Assembly: GCA_910583995.1 (NCBI GenBank)
Contig: CAJTYW010000008.1
Location: 10,007-74,006 of the forward strand
DNA: 64,000 nt
Origin: an uncultured Christensenella sp.
Lineage (GTDB): Bacteria; Bacillota; Clostridia; Christensenellales; UBA3700
Reading direction: 5' to 3'
Both the position numbers and the translations under genes were made by a program. Positions within the stretch are counted from its first letter, which is position 1, and each line of letters begins with the position of its first letter. A model generated the notes under the pieces. It did not search any database. It had not been told where the DNA came from and saw only the letters and a list, made by a program, of their open reading frames with translations. Positions 50,025 to 58,583 of this stretch are shown here, in pieces.

Positions 50025-50588
50025 ATGAAAAAGAAGTTAGTTTTAGTTGTAGCAGTTGTTTTGATTGCTATCACAGCTTGTGCTTGTCTTGCAGGTTGCG
50101 TACCTAACAGACCTGATAAGTTTGTTGGTAATTGGGTTATAAGTGACAAGAAGGGTATCGAATCTGGTGATACTACATTCGGAATTTCCGGTGGTAAACT
50201 TATTATGAAATTGAATGATGACAATCAAACAATTTTTGAAGAAAAAGGTACAGAGTTTAATGTTTATACTTGTACTGCAGGTGCTTGGAATGCAGTTTCA
50301 ATGTCAAAAGAAGAAGCTGAGAAAAATGATAATTATAAGAAGATTAAAGAAACTTTAGAGAATGAAAAAGTTCAAGAAGTTATTGGTTACTTAGAAGAAT
50401 CATTTGAAGACAATTTTGAGAAAGATAAGGAAGGTTGGTGGAATATGAAGAAACTTAACCTTGCATCTGCAAAAGTTGAAGGTGGCAAAATGTCTATGAA
50501 ATTGCTTGGTGTTGAATTACCATTCAAACTAATTTTGAACTACAGAATTTCAATTCCTTCTGAAGCTAAAAAAGCTTTGAATAAATAA
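50025..50588 (+). CDS. Uncharacterised lipoprotein A of a related pair
   Basis: 187 residues from the ATG behind TATGGAGG; the lipobox is LAGC (Cys 25), followed by VPNRPDKFVGNW. The mature part has GGKLIMKLNDDNQ and an acidic helix (LEESFEDNFEKDKEG), and it ends SEAKKALNK. The start after the lipobox and the very end resemble the next lipoprotein (TPSKPSDYMKKW, NEALNK), so the two are probably distant paralogues. A TATAAT box lies at 49983. The function is unknown. Confidence 0.8.
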   Translation: MKKKLVLVVAVVLIAITACACLAGCVPNRPDKFVGNWVISDKKGIESGDTTFGISGGKLIMKLNDDNQTIFEEKGTEFNVYTCTAGAWNAVSMSKEEAEKNDNYKKIKETLENEKVQEVIGYLEESFEDNFEKDKEGWWNMKKLNLASAKVEGGKMSMKLLGVELPFKLILNYRISIPSEAKKALNK

Positions 50589-50608
50589 GAATTAACTTTA
50601 TAAAATAT

Positions 50609-50643
50609 AAAACCGCTCTTATTTGACTAAGAGTGGTTTTTTT
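50609..50643 (+). terminator. Terminator of lipoprotein A
   Basis: The stem AAAACCGCTCTTA / TAAGAGTGGTTTT followed by TTT. Confidence 0.9.
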
Positions 50644-50825
50644 ATTTGCGATTTTAGTATAGCCAATTTTTTGCTACCAGTGCTTTACAATGAGAAATAA
50701 AATGTAAAATAACAACGCATTTTTGTAAGTTATGTAAATTTCTATTAAAGTTTTAAATTTTTTAATAAAAATTATAAAAAAGGGTATATAATGTAGATAG
50801 ACTTTTGGGTTGGAGGAAAATATTG

Positions 50826-51800
50826 ATGAAAAAATTGAAATTAATTTTGGCAGTTGCTTTTGTTGTTATTCTATGTTGTGCACTGCTAATTGGTTGCACA
50901 CCAAGCAAGCCAAGTGATTATATGAAAAAATGGAGTGATAGTGAACACAAGAGTGTTACTAGTGCTGTGACTACTGACGGAGTTAAAGAAGAAGTAAGTG
51001 AAGGTAAGTACGAAGATTGGCAATATGGCGGTAGAACTACTATAGAGACTACATTTATCAAAAGTGGTGATATGCTAATGCAAAAAACTATCGTTATTAC
51101 CAACAAAAAAGATAAAAACGGCAAAGATGCAAAAACTGACGATATTAAACCAACTTTTGCACGCATATACCAAATAAATAAAGAAGGTAAATATAATGTT
51201 TATACATATTCTTTAGTTTGGGAGAAAGAAAGTGCTACATCTGAAGAAATCGTACAAAAAGGTCAATGGACAGCGTATCAAGATACAAAAGAAAATGTAG
51301 AAAATAGTATTGAGTATAAATTTGTCAATGCCGTTTTTGAAGAAGGAAAAGAAGACATTGAAAAGTTTATAACTACTTTTGATGAAACTTATACTAAAGA
51401 AAAGGGTGCTTATGTTTCTCAAGCTGACAAAGACGGACATAAAATATATTTAAAAACTAAATCTGGCGAATTGATTAGCGAAGAGAAAGATAGTGAAGGC
51501 AAAGTTGTACTAACTAAAAGATATGATTTGAATGAAAAAATCACTATTTCAAGCGGTGCTAATGAAGCATTGAATAAATTCCTACAAACAAAAGACGGAA
51601 AAATCACAAAAATCGAAGATAAGAAAGATGAAAAAATCTACTATATCACTGTAGAGGATAAAGAATATAAAGTCAACAGCAAAGTTACAGGTTATGAAAA
51701 ATTAGCAGATAGCAAAGTTGACGATATAGTATCTGTAAGAGTTAAACCAGGTTTCTTAGGAATGGGAACTAGTATCTCTGATATTTTTGAGCTTAAATAA
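50826..51800 (+). CDS. Uncharacterised lipoprotein B of a related pair
   Basis: 324 residues from the ATG behind TTGGAGG; the lipobox is LIGC (Cys 24). The mature region is rich in Lys, Glu and Thr, with beta-like stretches (WQYGGRTTIETTFIKSGD, GELISEEKDSEGKVVLTKRY) resembling lipoproteins that carry repeated beta sheets. It ends with a C-terminal domain after residue 255. A TATAAT box is at 50787. Family and function are unknown. Confidence 0.8.
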   Translation: MKKLKLILAVAFVVILCCALLIGCTPSKPSDYMKKWSDSEHKSVTSAVTTDGVKEEVSEGKYEDWQYGGRTTIETTFIKSGDMLMQKTIVITNKKDKNGKDAKTDDIKPTFARIYQINKEGKYNVYTYSLVWEKESATSEEIVQKGQWTAYQDTKENVENSIEYKFVNAVFEEGKEDIEKFITTFDETYTKEKGAYVSQADKDGHKIYLKTKSGELISEEKDSEGKVVLTKRYDLNEKITISSGANEALNKFLQTKDGKITKIEDKKDEKIYYITVEDKEYKVNSKVTGYEKLADSKVDDIVSVRVKPGFLGMGTSISDIFELK

Positions 51801-51827
51801 AATTTGAAATTTAAAAAATTAAATCAA

Positions 51828-51860
51828 ATATATCCCGATAAAAAGGGGTATATTTTTTTT
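51828..51860 (+). terminator. Terminator of lipoprotein B
   Basis: The stem ATATATCCC / GGGGTATAT (one G-U pair) followed by eight T. Confidence 0.88.
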
Positions 51861-52017
51861 GTCAAAATACAAAATTTTATAAATATCATAAAAAATCGGT
51901 TTTTTCATAAAATGGTGTTTTTTTGAAAAATGAATGTCAAATTTTAATAAAAATTGAAAAATTGTGTTCATTTTTTGCAATAAAAGCGTATTTTGTAGTA
52001 AAAGGTAAATATTATAG

Positions 52018-52046
52018 TTGAAATTGCATTTAAAATATGATAGAAT
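52018..52046 (+). promoter_or_regulatory. Promoter of the acyltransferase-thiE unit
   Basis: TTGAAA, 17 bases, TAGAAT with extended TGA. Confidence 0.75.
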
Positions 52047-52077
52047 AGTTATATTAAGTGTGATAAAAGGAGCGATT

Positions 52078-52977
52078 ATGGAAATTAATGATTATATAAG
52101 AGCTAATTGGGTGTTTTTCAAGCAAATTTATAATGATGAAACTGTACTTAATGCAGTTAAAGAAGAAATTTTCGGTGAAACTAAAAAATTGCTTAAATAC
52201 GCTGATTTATTGCTTGAAGGTAAATGGTCTAAATTGGAAGGTATGCCACCTATTTTTATATTGTCAACACTTGCATTGTGCTTAAAACCTACTTATGACA
52301 GATTTATTAGAATGGGACTTAGTGAAAGCGTTTTTTACGATACTATGTCAGATATAAAAATTTGGGGTGAAGATTACCGCAATCACCATAATGGTGAAAT
52401 TGGTTTAACTGAAATCAATTGGTTGTATCTTCACGTTAATTGTGAAATTTTCAAAATTGGCAGATTGCAATATCAAATCGGTAAATTCTATTTTAATAAG
52501 TCTGCAGAAATTGCAGGAAGAACCATTAAATATGGTGATAAATGCTACTTTATTCATATCCCTAGGGGAGCAAAACTAGATAGTGTAAGCTGTAAAAAAT
52601 CTATAACTCTTGCTACTGACACTTTGGGAGATATTTTTAAGGATATTCAAACTGATGTTATGATGTGTCAAAGCTGGCTACTTAGCCCTAAAAATATGAA
52701 TTTTGTTGCTAAAGACAGCAATATTGCAAAGTTTGCAAATATGTTTAGTTTAACTAGCGAAAGCGAAGGTGCAGAGCAACATTTCCGTTGGATATTTGAT
52801 ATAATTGCTGACGAAAAAACTTTTGCTAAAAACAAGAAAAAATTAGGTTATTATATGGACCTATCTAAATTTAATGCAACAACTTCACTTCAAAAAGCCG
52901 CTAAAGATTATGTAATGGCGGGCGGTGAGTTTTCAAGCGGTAAAGGTTTATTGGTAACAAAGGATATTATTGGCTAA
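52078..52977 (+). CDS. NAT_N/GNAT_C acyltransferase-domain protein
   Basis: 299 residues from the ATG behind AAAGGAGCG, downstream of the promoter. The middle shows the GNAT-like C-terminal family pattern: FKIGRLQYQIGKFYF, then YFIHIPRGAKLD, then CQSWLLSP and DSNIAKFANMF. Such proteins carry an N-terminal helical domain and a GNAT-like fold with no assigned substrate. The thiE start codon is one base after its stop, so the two are translated together. A thiamine-related role is only an inference. Confidence 0.75.
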   Translation: MEINDYIRANWVFFKQIYNDETVLNAVKEEIFGETKKLLKYADLLLEGKWSKLEGMPPIFILSTLALCLKPTYDRFIRMGLSESVFYDTMSDIKIWGEDYRNHHNGEIGLTEINWLYLHVNCEIFKIGRLQYQIGKFYFNKSAEIAGRTIKYGDKCYFIHIPRGAKLDSVSCKKSITLATDTLGDIFKDIQTDVMMCQSWLLSPKNMNFVAKDSNIAKFANMFSLTSESEGAEQHFRWIFDIIADEKTFAKNKKKLGYYMDLSKFNATTSLQKAAKDYVMAGGEFSSGKGLLVTKDIIG

Positions 52978-52978
52978 T

Positions 52979-53605
52979 ATGTTAAAAGATAACTTGATGT
53001 TGTACTTGGTCACAGACAGCAAAATGTGCGGTGATAATTTTGAGAATATAATCGAAACTGCTATAAAAGCGGGAGTCACAATGGTGCAACTAAGAGAGAA
53101 AGATATTACTTTTGAAGAATTTTGCAAAAAAGCACTAAAGCTAAAGGAAATTTGTAAAAAGTACAAAGTTCCGCTTATTATAAATGATAATGTTGATATT
53201 TGTGTGGCTGTAAATGCTGACGGCGTACATTTGGGCAGTTCGGATATGGATATTGTTACAGCGCGCAGTATTCTTGGAAATAGTAAGATTATAGGTGGTT
53301 CTTGTCGCGATTCAGAAACAGCTAAATTATTGGAAAATTCAGGAGCAGATTACTTGGGGGTAGGTGCAGTTTTTGGCACACAAACAAAGCAAGATGCAAA
53401 AACCATTTCTGTGGAAATATTAAAGCAAGTTTGTAGTAGTATTAATATTCCTGTAGTTGCTATTGGCGGCGTAAATGCGGAAAATATTGCTAAATTAAAA
53501 GGCAGCGGAGTTGCAGGTGTAGCCGTAATATCAAGCATATTAAAAGCAAAAAATGTTGAAATAGCAACAAAAAATATTTGCGAGCAGTTAAAACAGATTT
53601 TATAG
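52979..53605 (+). CDS. thiE: Thiamine-phosphate synthase
   Basis: 208 residues. Joins HMP-pyrophosphate with thiazole phosphate carboxylate to give thiamine phosphate. Motifs are MVQLREKDITFEEF, LIINDNVDICVAVNADGVHLG and VVAIGGVNAENI. It starts at the ATG one base after the acyltransferase stop, with AAAGGAT upstream. No terminator follows immediately, so read-through into the thiS leader is possible. Confidence 0.96.
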   Translation: MLKDNLMLYLVTDSKMCGDNFENIIETAIKAGVTMVQLREKDITFEEFCKKALKLKEICKKYKVPLIINDNVDICVAVNADGVHLGSSDMDIVTARSILGNSKIIGGSCRDSETAKLLENSGADYLGVGAVFGTQTKQDAKTISVEILKQVCSSINIPVVAIGGVNAENIAKLKGSGVAGVAVISSILKAKNVEIATKNICEQLKQIL

Positions 53606-53667
53606 TTAGATTTTAACATATTTTTTAATTAATAATATAGAGTTAAAATGACTAACCTTTAAAAATA

Positions 53668-53696
53668 TTGACAAATTTATTTTAAAGTGCTAAAAT
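53668..53696 (+). promoter_or_regulatory. Promoter of the thiS-thiH unit
   Basis: TTGACA, 17 bases, TAAAAT with extended TGC. Confidence 0.85.
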
Positions 53697-53711
53697 AAAT
53701 TGATTTAACAA

Positions 53712-53767
53712 GACATATAAAAGGGGCACACCACCGAAAGGGCGTGTTCGTTTGTATGTCCTTTTTT
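53712..53767 (+). terminator. Terminator-like hairpin directly after the promoter, before thiS
   Basis: GACATATAAAAGG pairs with CGTTTGTATGTC through several wobbles. The inner helix (CACACCACC-GAAA-GGGCGTGT) is capped by a GAAA tetraloop, and CTTTTTT follows. It begins about ten bases after the predicted RNA start. It could be an attenuator or the end of a 65-base small RNA. No TPP aptamer landmarks are present here. Confidence 0.65.
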
Positions 53768-53788
53768 ATTTAATGGGAGATAATAGTA

Positions 53789-53983
53789 ATGATAAAAATT
53801 AATGGTGAAGTTAAAAATTTAGATAATTGTAATTTGCTTGAGTATATAAAAGCTAACGGATATAAGTTGGAAGTTATAGCAGTTGAGCTTAATGGTAACA
53901 TTATAAAGAAGTCTGATTTTGCAAATATTACCTTAAAGGACGGCGACAGCGTTGAGATAGTCAGTTTTGTCGGGGGTGGTTGA
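53789..53983 (+). CDS. thiS: Sulfur carrier protein ThiS
   Basis: 64 residues, ubiquitin-like, ending in the Gly-Gly (FVGGG) that is adenylated and thiocarboxylated. It supplies sulfur for the thiazole ring. It starts behind TGGGAG and is three bases from thiF. Confidence 0.95.
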   Translation: MIKINGEVKNLDNCNLLEYIKANGYKLEVIAVELNGNIIKKSDFANITLKDGDSVEIVSFVGGG

Positions 53984-53986
53984 TTT

Positions 53987-54778
53987 ATGCAAGTTTTGAT
54001 AAATGGCAAAAAGGTTGAAATGCCAAAAGGCAGCAGAATGAGTGATATCAAAGGTGACTATGATATATTTGTAAGAAACGGCTTTGGCGTAGAGAGTAGC
54101 ACAGAGCTTTTTAACGGAGACAATATAATTGCTGTGCGTAAAGGGGAAATGCCAAGTAAAGATAATCTAACTCAAATGATATTTGCAAGAAATGGCGAAA
54201 AAGCTACGGACAAGCTAAAAAATGCTTGCGTATGTATTTGCGGACTTGGCGGTTTAGGTTCAAATATTGCTGCAATGTTAGTTAGGCTTGGCGTAGGTAA
54301 ACTTATCTTAGTTGATTTTGATATTGTTGACCCAACCAATTTAAACAGGCAAAATTATTTTGTAAAAGATATAGGAAGTTTAAAAACTATCGCAACAGAA
54401 AGAATACTTAAAGAAATTAATCCTTATGTAGAATTAGAACTAAAAAATGTGTATGTGAATGACGACAATGTTATGCAAGTGATTTGTGGTGCAGACATAA
54501 TAGTTGAAGCGTTTGATAACCCTGTATGTAAAGCACAGCTTGTAAACAACATATTGTCAAAGACTGATAAATATATAGTTGCAAGTTCAGGAATGGCGGG
54601 ATACGCAAGTAGCAATAATATTAAAACAAGTAATAAACTTTCAAGATTATTTGTCTGCGGAGATAGTGAAAGCGAAGCAAAAGAAAATATGAGCCTTATG
54701 TCTCCACGAGTAAATATTTGTGCGGGGCATCAAGCAAATATGGTATTAAGATTATTGCTTGGAATAAAAGAATGTTGA
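53987..54778 (+). CDS. thiF: ThiS adenylyltransferase ThiF with N-terminal ThiS-like domain
   Basis: 263 residues. Activates the ThiS C-terminus with ATP. The E1-like core begins near residue 75 (VCICGLGGLGSNIAAMLVRLG), with DFDIVDPTNLNRQNY and SRLFVCGDS following. Residues 1-55 form a ThiS-like ubiquitin fold without a Gly-Gly end, as in the family 2 ThiF proteins. Linked with thiS, thiG and thiH as one sulfur-insertion module. Confidence 0.93.
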   Translation: MQVLINGKKVEMPKGSRMSDIKGDYDIFVRNGFGVESSTELFNGDNIIAVRKGEMPSKDNLTQMIFARNGEKATDKLKNACVCICGLGGLGSNIAAMLVRLGVGKLILVDFDIVDPTNLNRQNYFVKDIGSLKTIATERILKEINPYVELELKNVYVNDDNVMQVICGADIIVEAFDNPVCKAQLVNNILSKTDKYIVASSGMAGYASSNNIKTSNKLSRLFVCGDSESEAKENMSLMSPRVNICAGHQANMVLRLLLGIKEC

Positions 54779-54842
54779 TTACAATTAAGATAAATAAATT
54801 ATAATATATGTATTAAAATATTTACACAAAAATTAAAAAAAT

Positions 54843-54864
54843 CTATCAAAAATCGGTATTATTA
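54843..54864 (+). repeat. Dispersed intergenic motif copy
   Basis: TATCAAAAATCGGTATTATT lies between thiF and thiG, ending 5 bases before the AAGGAG of thiG. A near-identical copy is at 58482. Confidence 0.6.
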
Positions 54865-54881
54865 TGAAAAAGGAGCTAAAT

Positions 54882-55652
54882 ATGCAAGAAGATAAGTTGG
54901 TAATAGGCGGAAGAGAGTTTGATTCCAGATTTATTTTGGGGTCAGGTAAGTTTTCACTAAAGTTTATGCAGTCTGTTATAGAAAACGCACAAGTTGAAAT
55001 GGTAACAGTTGCACTTCGCAGAGCAAATATAGGCGGTGGAAATAATATTTTGGATTATATCCCTAAAAATATTACATTGCTTCCAAACACTTCAGGGGCA
55101 AGAAATGCAGAAGAAGCTGTAAGAATTGCAAGGCTTGCAAGAGAAGTCGGCTGTGGTGATTTTGTAAAGCTAGAAATTATTGGCGACAGCAAATATTTAT
55201 TGCCTAACAATAGCGAAACTATTAAAGCTACAGAAATATTGGCAAAAGAAGGTTTTATCGTTATGCCATATATGTATCCTGATTTGTACGCTGCAAGAGA
55301 TTTGGTTGCTTGCGGAGCGGCTGCGGTTATGCCACTTGCTGCACCAATTGGTACAAACAAAGGATTATCTACAAAAGATTTTATAAAAATATTGGTTGAC
55401 GAGATAGATTTGCCTATTATAGTCGATGCGGGAATAGGCAGACCATCACAAGCCTGCGAAGCAATGGAGATGGGTGTAAGTGCGATTATGGCAAATACTG
55501 CAATTGCAACTGCCGGCAATGTTGATATGATGGCAAAGGCTTTTAAAAACGCAATTATTGCAGGTAGACAAGCTTATTCTGCAGGTTTAGGAAGAGTTTT
55601 AGATAACAAAGCGGAAGCATCAAGTCCACTTACAGGTTTTTTGGAGGACTAA
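54882..55652 (+). CDS. thiG: Thiazole synthase
   Basis: 256 residues from the ATG behind AAAAAGGAGC; an ATG six codons upstream covers the ribosome binding site and is rejected. ThiG builds the thiazole ring from deoxyxylulose phosphate, dehydroglycine and ThiS thiocarboxylate. Hallmarks are FILGSGKFSLKFM, LPNTSGARNAEEAVRIA and PIIVDAGIGRPSQA. thiH starts on the next base after its stop. Confidence 0.96.
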   Translation: MQEDKLVIGGREFDSRFILGSGKFSLKFMQSVIENAQVEMVTVALRRANIGGGNNILDYIPKNITLLPNTSGARNAEEAVRIARLAREVGCGDFVKLEIIGDSKYLLPNNSETIKATEILAKEGFIVMPYMYPDLYAARDLVACGAAAVMPLAAPIGTNKGLSTKDFIKILVDEIDLPIIVDAGIGRPSQACEAMEMGVSAIMANTAIATAGNVDMMAKAFKNAIIAGRQAYSAGLGRVLDNKAEASSPLTGFLED

Positions 55653-56810
55653 ATGAAAAACGCAAATAGTGATGTTATGGATTACTTAGAAGGTATGGAA
55701 ATTATAAGCCATAACATTTTAAATAAAGTAGATAGTTTATATACTTCTTATGATTACAATAGTTACACTCAAAATGATGTAAAAATTGCACTAAGCAAAG
55801 AAGTACTTGATTTAAACGATTTTGCAGCATTACTTTCCCCCGCAGCTACAGATTTTTTGGAAGAAATGGCATCTCGTGCTAAAATGGAAACTTTTAAGCA
55901 TTTCGGCAATGCAGTAAGCGTTTACACTCCGCTTTATATAGCAAATTATTGTGAAAATTATTGTGTATATTGCGGTTTTAATTGTATGAACAAAATCAAT
56001 CGTGCAAAACTTTCTGAACAAGAGATTGAAAGCGAATTGCAGGCAATAGCAAAGCAGGGCTTTAAAGAAATTTTGTTGCTTACAGGGGAGAGTAGGAAAA
56101 AATCCAGTGTGGAATATATAGGTAAAGCAGTAACTATTGCAAAAAAATATTTTGCTACTATAGGTATTGAAATATATCCTTTAAATATCGACGAGTATGC
56201 TTACCTTAATAGTTTAGGTGCAGATTATGTCAGCGTTTATCAGGAAACTTATAACAAAGAAAAATATGCCGAACAACATTTATTTGGTGCAAAAAGGGTT
56301 TTTCCATACAGATTTAACGCACAAGAGCGTGCTTTAAAAGGCGGAATGCGTGGTGTATGCTTTGGGGCTTTGCTTGGACTAGATGATTGGAGAAAAGATG
56401 CTTACGCTACAGGCTGTCACGCCTATTTAATCCAAAAAAATTATCCACAAGCGGAAATAAGTTTTAGTTGTCCGCGTATGAGACCTTTTATTAATAATAA
56501 AGAAAATAACCCAAAAGACGTACACGAAAGACAATTATTGCAAGTGCTTTTAGCGTATAGATTGCTTATGCCTTATGCAACTTTAAATATTTCAACAAGG
56601 GAGCAAGAGTCTTTCCGTAACGGCGTTGTAGGGCTTTGTTGCAACAAAATATCCGCAGGCTCAAAAGTAGGTGTTGGCGGACATGATGGGGAAGAAAAAG
56701 GCGATGAGCAATTTGATATTTCAGACTCAAGAAGTTTGGAAGAGATTAATCAAATGCTTGAGCAAAAAGGCTTGCAACCTATTTTTACAGATAGTCAATA
56801 TTTGATTTAG
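55653..56810 (+). CDS. thiH: 2-iminoacetate synthase ThiH (radical SAM)
   Basis: 385 residues. Splits tyrosine to dehydroglycine for ThiG, an anaerobic route. The radical SAM cluster motif is CENYCVYCGF near residue 100; LLTGESRKKSS and SCPRMRPF are further family marks. It abuts thiG with ribosome binding site TTGGAGG. Use of ThiH rather than the oxidase ThiO agrees with an anaerobic organism. Confidence 0.96.
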   Translation: MKNANSDVMDYLEGMEIISHNILNKVDSLYTSYDYNSYTQNDVKIALSKEVLDLNDFAALLSPAATDFLEEMASRAKMETFKHFGNAVSVYTPLYIANYCENYCVYCGFNCMNKINRAKLSEQEIESELQAIAKQGFKEILLLTGESRKKSSVEYIGKAVTIAKKYFATIGIEIYPLNIDEYAYLNSLGADYVSVYQETYNKEKYAEQHLFGAKRVFPYRFNAQERALKGGMRGVCFGALLGLDDWRKDAYATGCHAYLIQKNYPQAEISFSCPRMRPFINNKENNPKDVHERQLLQVLLAYRLLMPYATLNISTREQESFRNGVVGLCCNKISAGSKVGVGGHDGEEKGDEQFDISDSRSLEEINQMLEQKGLQPIFTDSQYLI

Positions 56811-56862
56811 TATAAAATAGAATACAAAGAGAAATTTTAAAGCAAACATAAAAAGGTGAAAA

Positions 56863-57414
56863 GTGATAATATTTACAGATGTAAAAAGTGCGATAATGCC
56901 ACTTGACAAATTAGTGCTAGCCGCTATAAAAAAATACAATCCTTCTGCTGTTTATTTTAGAGATAAAAGTATTTCAGATAAGGAATATTTTGATATGGCA
57001 AAAAAATTAATTGATATATGCAAAAAACATAATGTGCCATTTTATATTTGCCATAGGTATGAAATAGCAGAGCAATTAGGTGCCAAAAATTTTCATACAA
57101 ACTTAAATTTGCTGTCAAAAATCGATACTAATCATAAATTTGACAATATTTCCGTGCCAATTCATAGTAAACAAGAGATTGAATTAGCTATAAAACTTGG
57201 TGCAACTAATTTGGTATACGGACATATTTTTGAGACATTTTGTAAAAAAGATTTATCCCCACGCGGATTGGATAGTTTAAAAGAGATTTGTAGTTTATCT
57301 AAAATTCCTGTAATTGCAATTGGGGGTATAAATGGTAAAAACGCTCAAAAGGTTTTGGATATGGGCGCTTGCGATTTTGCAGTAATGAGCAGTGCTATGA
57401 CTTTGACTTTTTGA
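56863..57414 (+). CDS. tenI: Thiazole tautomerase TenI-like / ThiE-like protein
   Basis: 183 residues with a GTG start behind AAAAAGGTG. It has the ThiE/TenI barrel pattern (VPFYICHRYEIAEQLGAKNFH, IFETFCKKDLSPRGL and PVIAIGGINGKNA). It lacks the phosphate/pyrimidine residues of ThiE (LREKD, IINDN). TenI aromatises the thiazole product of ThiG. Since an intact thiE lies in the same island, TenI is the better call. Confidence 0.8.
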   Translation: MIIFTDVKSAIMPLDKLVLAAIKKYNPSAVYFRDKSISDKEYFDMAKKLIDICKKHNVPFYICHRYEIAEQLGAKNFHTNLNLLSKIDTNHKFDNISVPIHSKQEIELAIKLGATNLVYGHIFETFCKKDLSPRGLDSLKEICSLSKIPVIAIGGINGKNAQKVLDMGACDFAVMSSAMTLTF

Positions 57415-57523
57415 TATTGTGTATCAACTTTAATTAATTGATAGTAACTTGACTTATTAGTAATTGTATTTCACACAATCAAGCACTTTTAATTTCGGCT
57501 TTATTTAATAAATAAAAAAAGTC

Positions 57524-57552
57524 TTTACAATTTAATAAAAATGTTATATACT
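57524..57552 (+). promoter_or_regulatory. Promoter of the riboswitch-thiD unit
   Basis: TTTACA, 17 bases, TATACT, eight bases before the riboswitch. Confidence 0.75.
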
Positions 57553-57559
57553 AGAATAT

Positions 57560-57635
57560 GCAGGGGTACTCTTTGGAGTTGAGAAGGCAGCCGCCTAACC
57601 CTTTGAACCTGTTGGTTAACACCAGTGTAGGGAGC
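57560..57635 (+). promoter_or_regulatory. TPP riboswitch (THI element)
   Basis: Conserved landmarks in order: CAGGGGTACT, GTTGAGAAGG (CUGAGA-type loop), ACCCTTTGAACCTG, GTTAACACCAG and GTAGGGA. A terminator follows at 57654, so TPP binding should stop transcription before thiD. Confidence 0.95.
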
Positions 57636-57653
57636 AAAAATATAACTATTTAG

Positions 57654-57681
57654 CTCTCCTATTAGGGAGAGTTTGTTTTTT
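57654..57681 (+). terminator. Riboswitch expression-platform terminator
   Basis: CTCTCC / GGGAGAG hairpin followed by TTTGTTTTTT, between the TPP aptamer and the thiD ribosome binding site. Confidence 0.9.
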
Positions 57682-57693
57682 AAGGAGAAATTT

Positions 57694-58479
57694 ATGTATA
57701 CAGCTTTAGCAATAGCAGGTTCTGATTGTAGTGGTGGCGCAGGTATTCAAGCAGATTTAAAAACAATGTCAGCACACGGCGTATTCGGAATGAGTGTTTT
57801 AGTTGCAATTGTTGCGGAAAATACTTCTCGCGTAATATCTGTTAGGGATTTGGATAGTGATATTATTGCAGACCAAATGACAGCTGTGTTTGAAGATATT
57901 AAAGTTGATGCGGTAAAAATAGGTATGCTATCTTGTCCTGAGACAATTAACGTAATATATAAAAAGTTGTTAGAATACAAACCTAAAAACATTGTTGTGG
58001 ACCCTGTTATGTATGCAAAAAATGGGGCAGCACTTATGCCAGAAGGTAGTATTGCAGTGCTACTTAAAACTATTGTACCAATTGCTACACTAATTACGCC
58101 CAATATCCCCGAAGCAGAGTGCATTGCGCAAATGAAAATTAAAAGCAGAGAAGATATGATAACTGCCTGCAAAAAAATACATAGCTTAGGGGTTAAAAAT
58201 GTACTTGTTAAGGGCGGGCATTATGACGGCGATGCTATGGATATTTTGTATGACGGAAAAGAAGTTTATACCTTTGTTACCGAGCGTATAAATACAAAAA
58301 ACACTCACGGCACAGGTTGTACTTTGTCAAGTAGCATAGCAAGTAATCTTGCTTTAGGACACAGTGTTTATGACAGCATTAAACTTGCAAAAGAGTATGT
58401 GACAGGTGCGATAAGGCACTCCCTTGAACTTGGAAAAGGTAATGGACCAACAAATCATTTTTGGAAATTTTTTAATTAA
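57694..58479 (+). CDS. thiD: Hydroxymethylpyrimidine phosphate kinase
   Basis: 261 residues from the ATG behind TAAGGAG. Phosphorylates HMP and HMP-P to the pyrophosphate used by ThiE. Ribokinase-fold motifs are IAGSDCSGGAGIQADLKT, VVDPVMYAKNG and the anion-hole NTHGTGCTLSS. It is the first gene after the TPP riboswitch, with thiC about 100 bases downstream. Confidence 0.96.
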   Translation: MYTALAIAGSDCSGGAGIQADLKTMSAHGVFGMSVLVAIVAENTSRVISVRDLDSDIIADQMTAVFEDIKVDAVKIGMLSCPETINVIYKKLLEYKPKNIVVDPVMYAKNGAALMPEGSIAVLLKTIVPIATLITPNIPEAECIAQMKIKSREDMITACKKIHSLGVKNVLVKGGHYDGDAMDILYDGKEVYTFVTERINTKNTHGTGCTLSSSIASNLALGHSVYDSIKLAKEYVTGAIRHSLELGKGNGPTNHFWKFFN

Positions 58480-58480
58480 T

Positions 58481-58502
58481 ATATCAAAAATCGGTATTAT
58501 TT
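58481..58502 (+). repeat. Dispersed intergenic motif copy
   Basis: TATCAAAAATCGGTATTATT directly follows the thiD stop codon; this 20-base core is identical to the copy before thiG. Confidence 0.6.
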
Positions 58503-58583
58503 TGCAAAATTAACCTTCGAAAAGTTTTTTAAAGCTAATAAAAAAAGCAATTAAATTTATTAACAATTTTTATGGAGATTTAT

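Noticed and set aside
53700..53788. Second TPP riboswitch before thiS
   Set aside because: The conserved CUGAGA and ACCUGA segments are absent; only a terminator-like hairpin is seen.
55055..55519. 154-residue minus-strand frame
   Set aside because: Antisense to thiG, without start signals.
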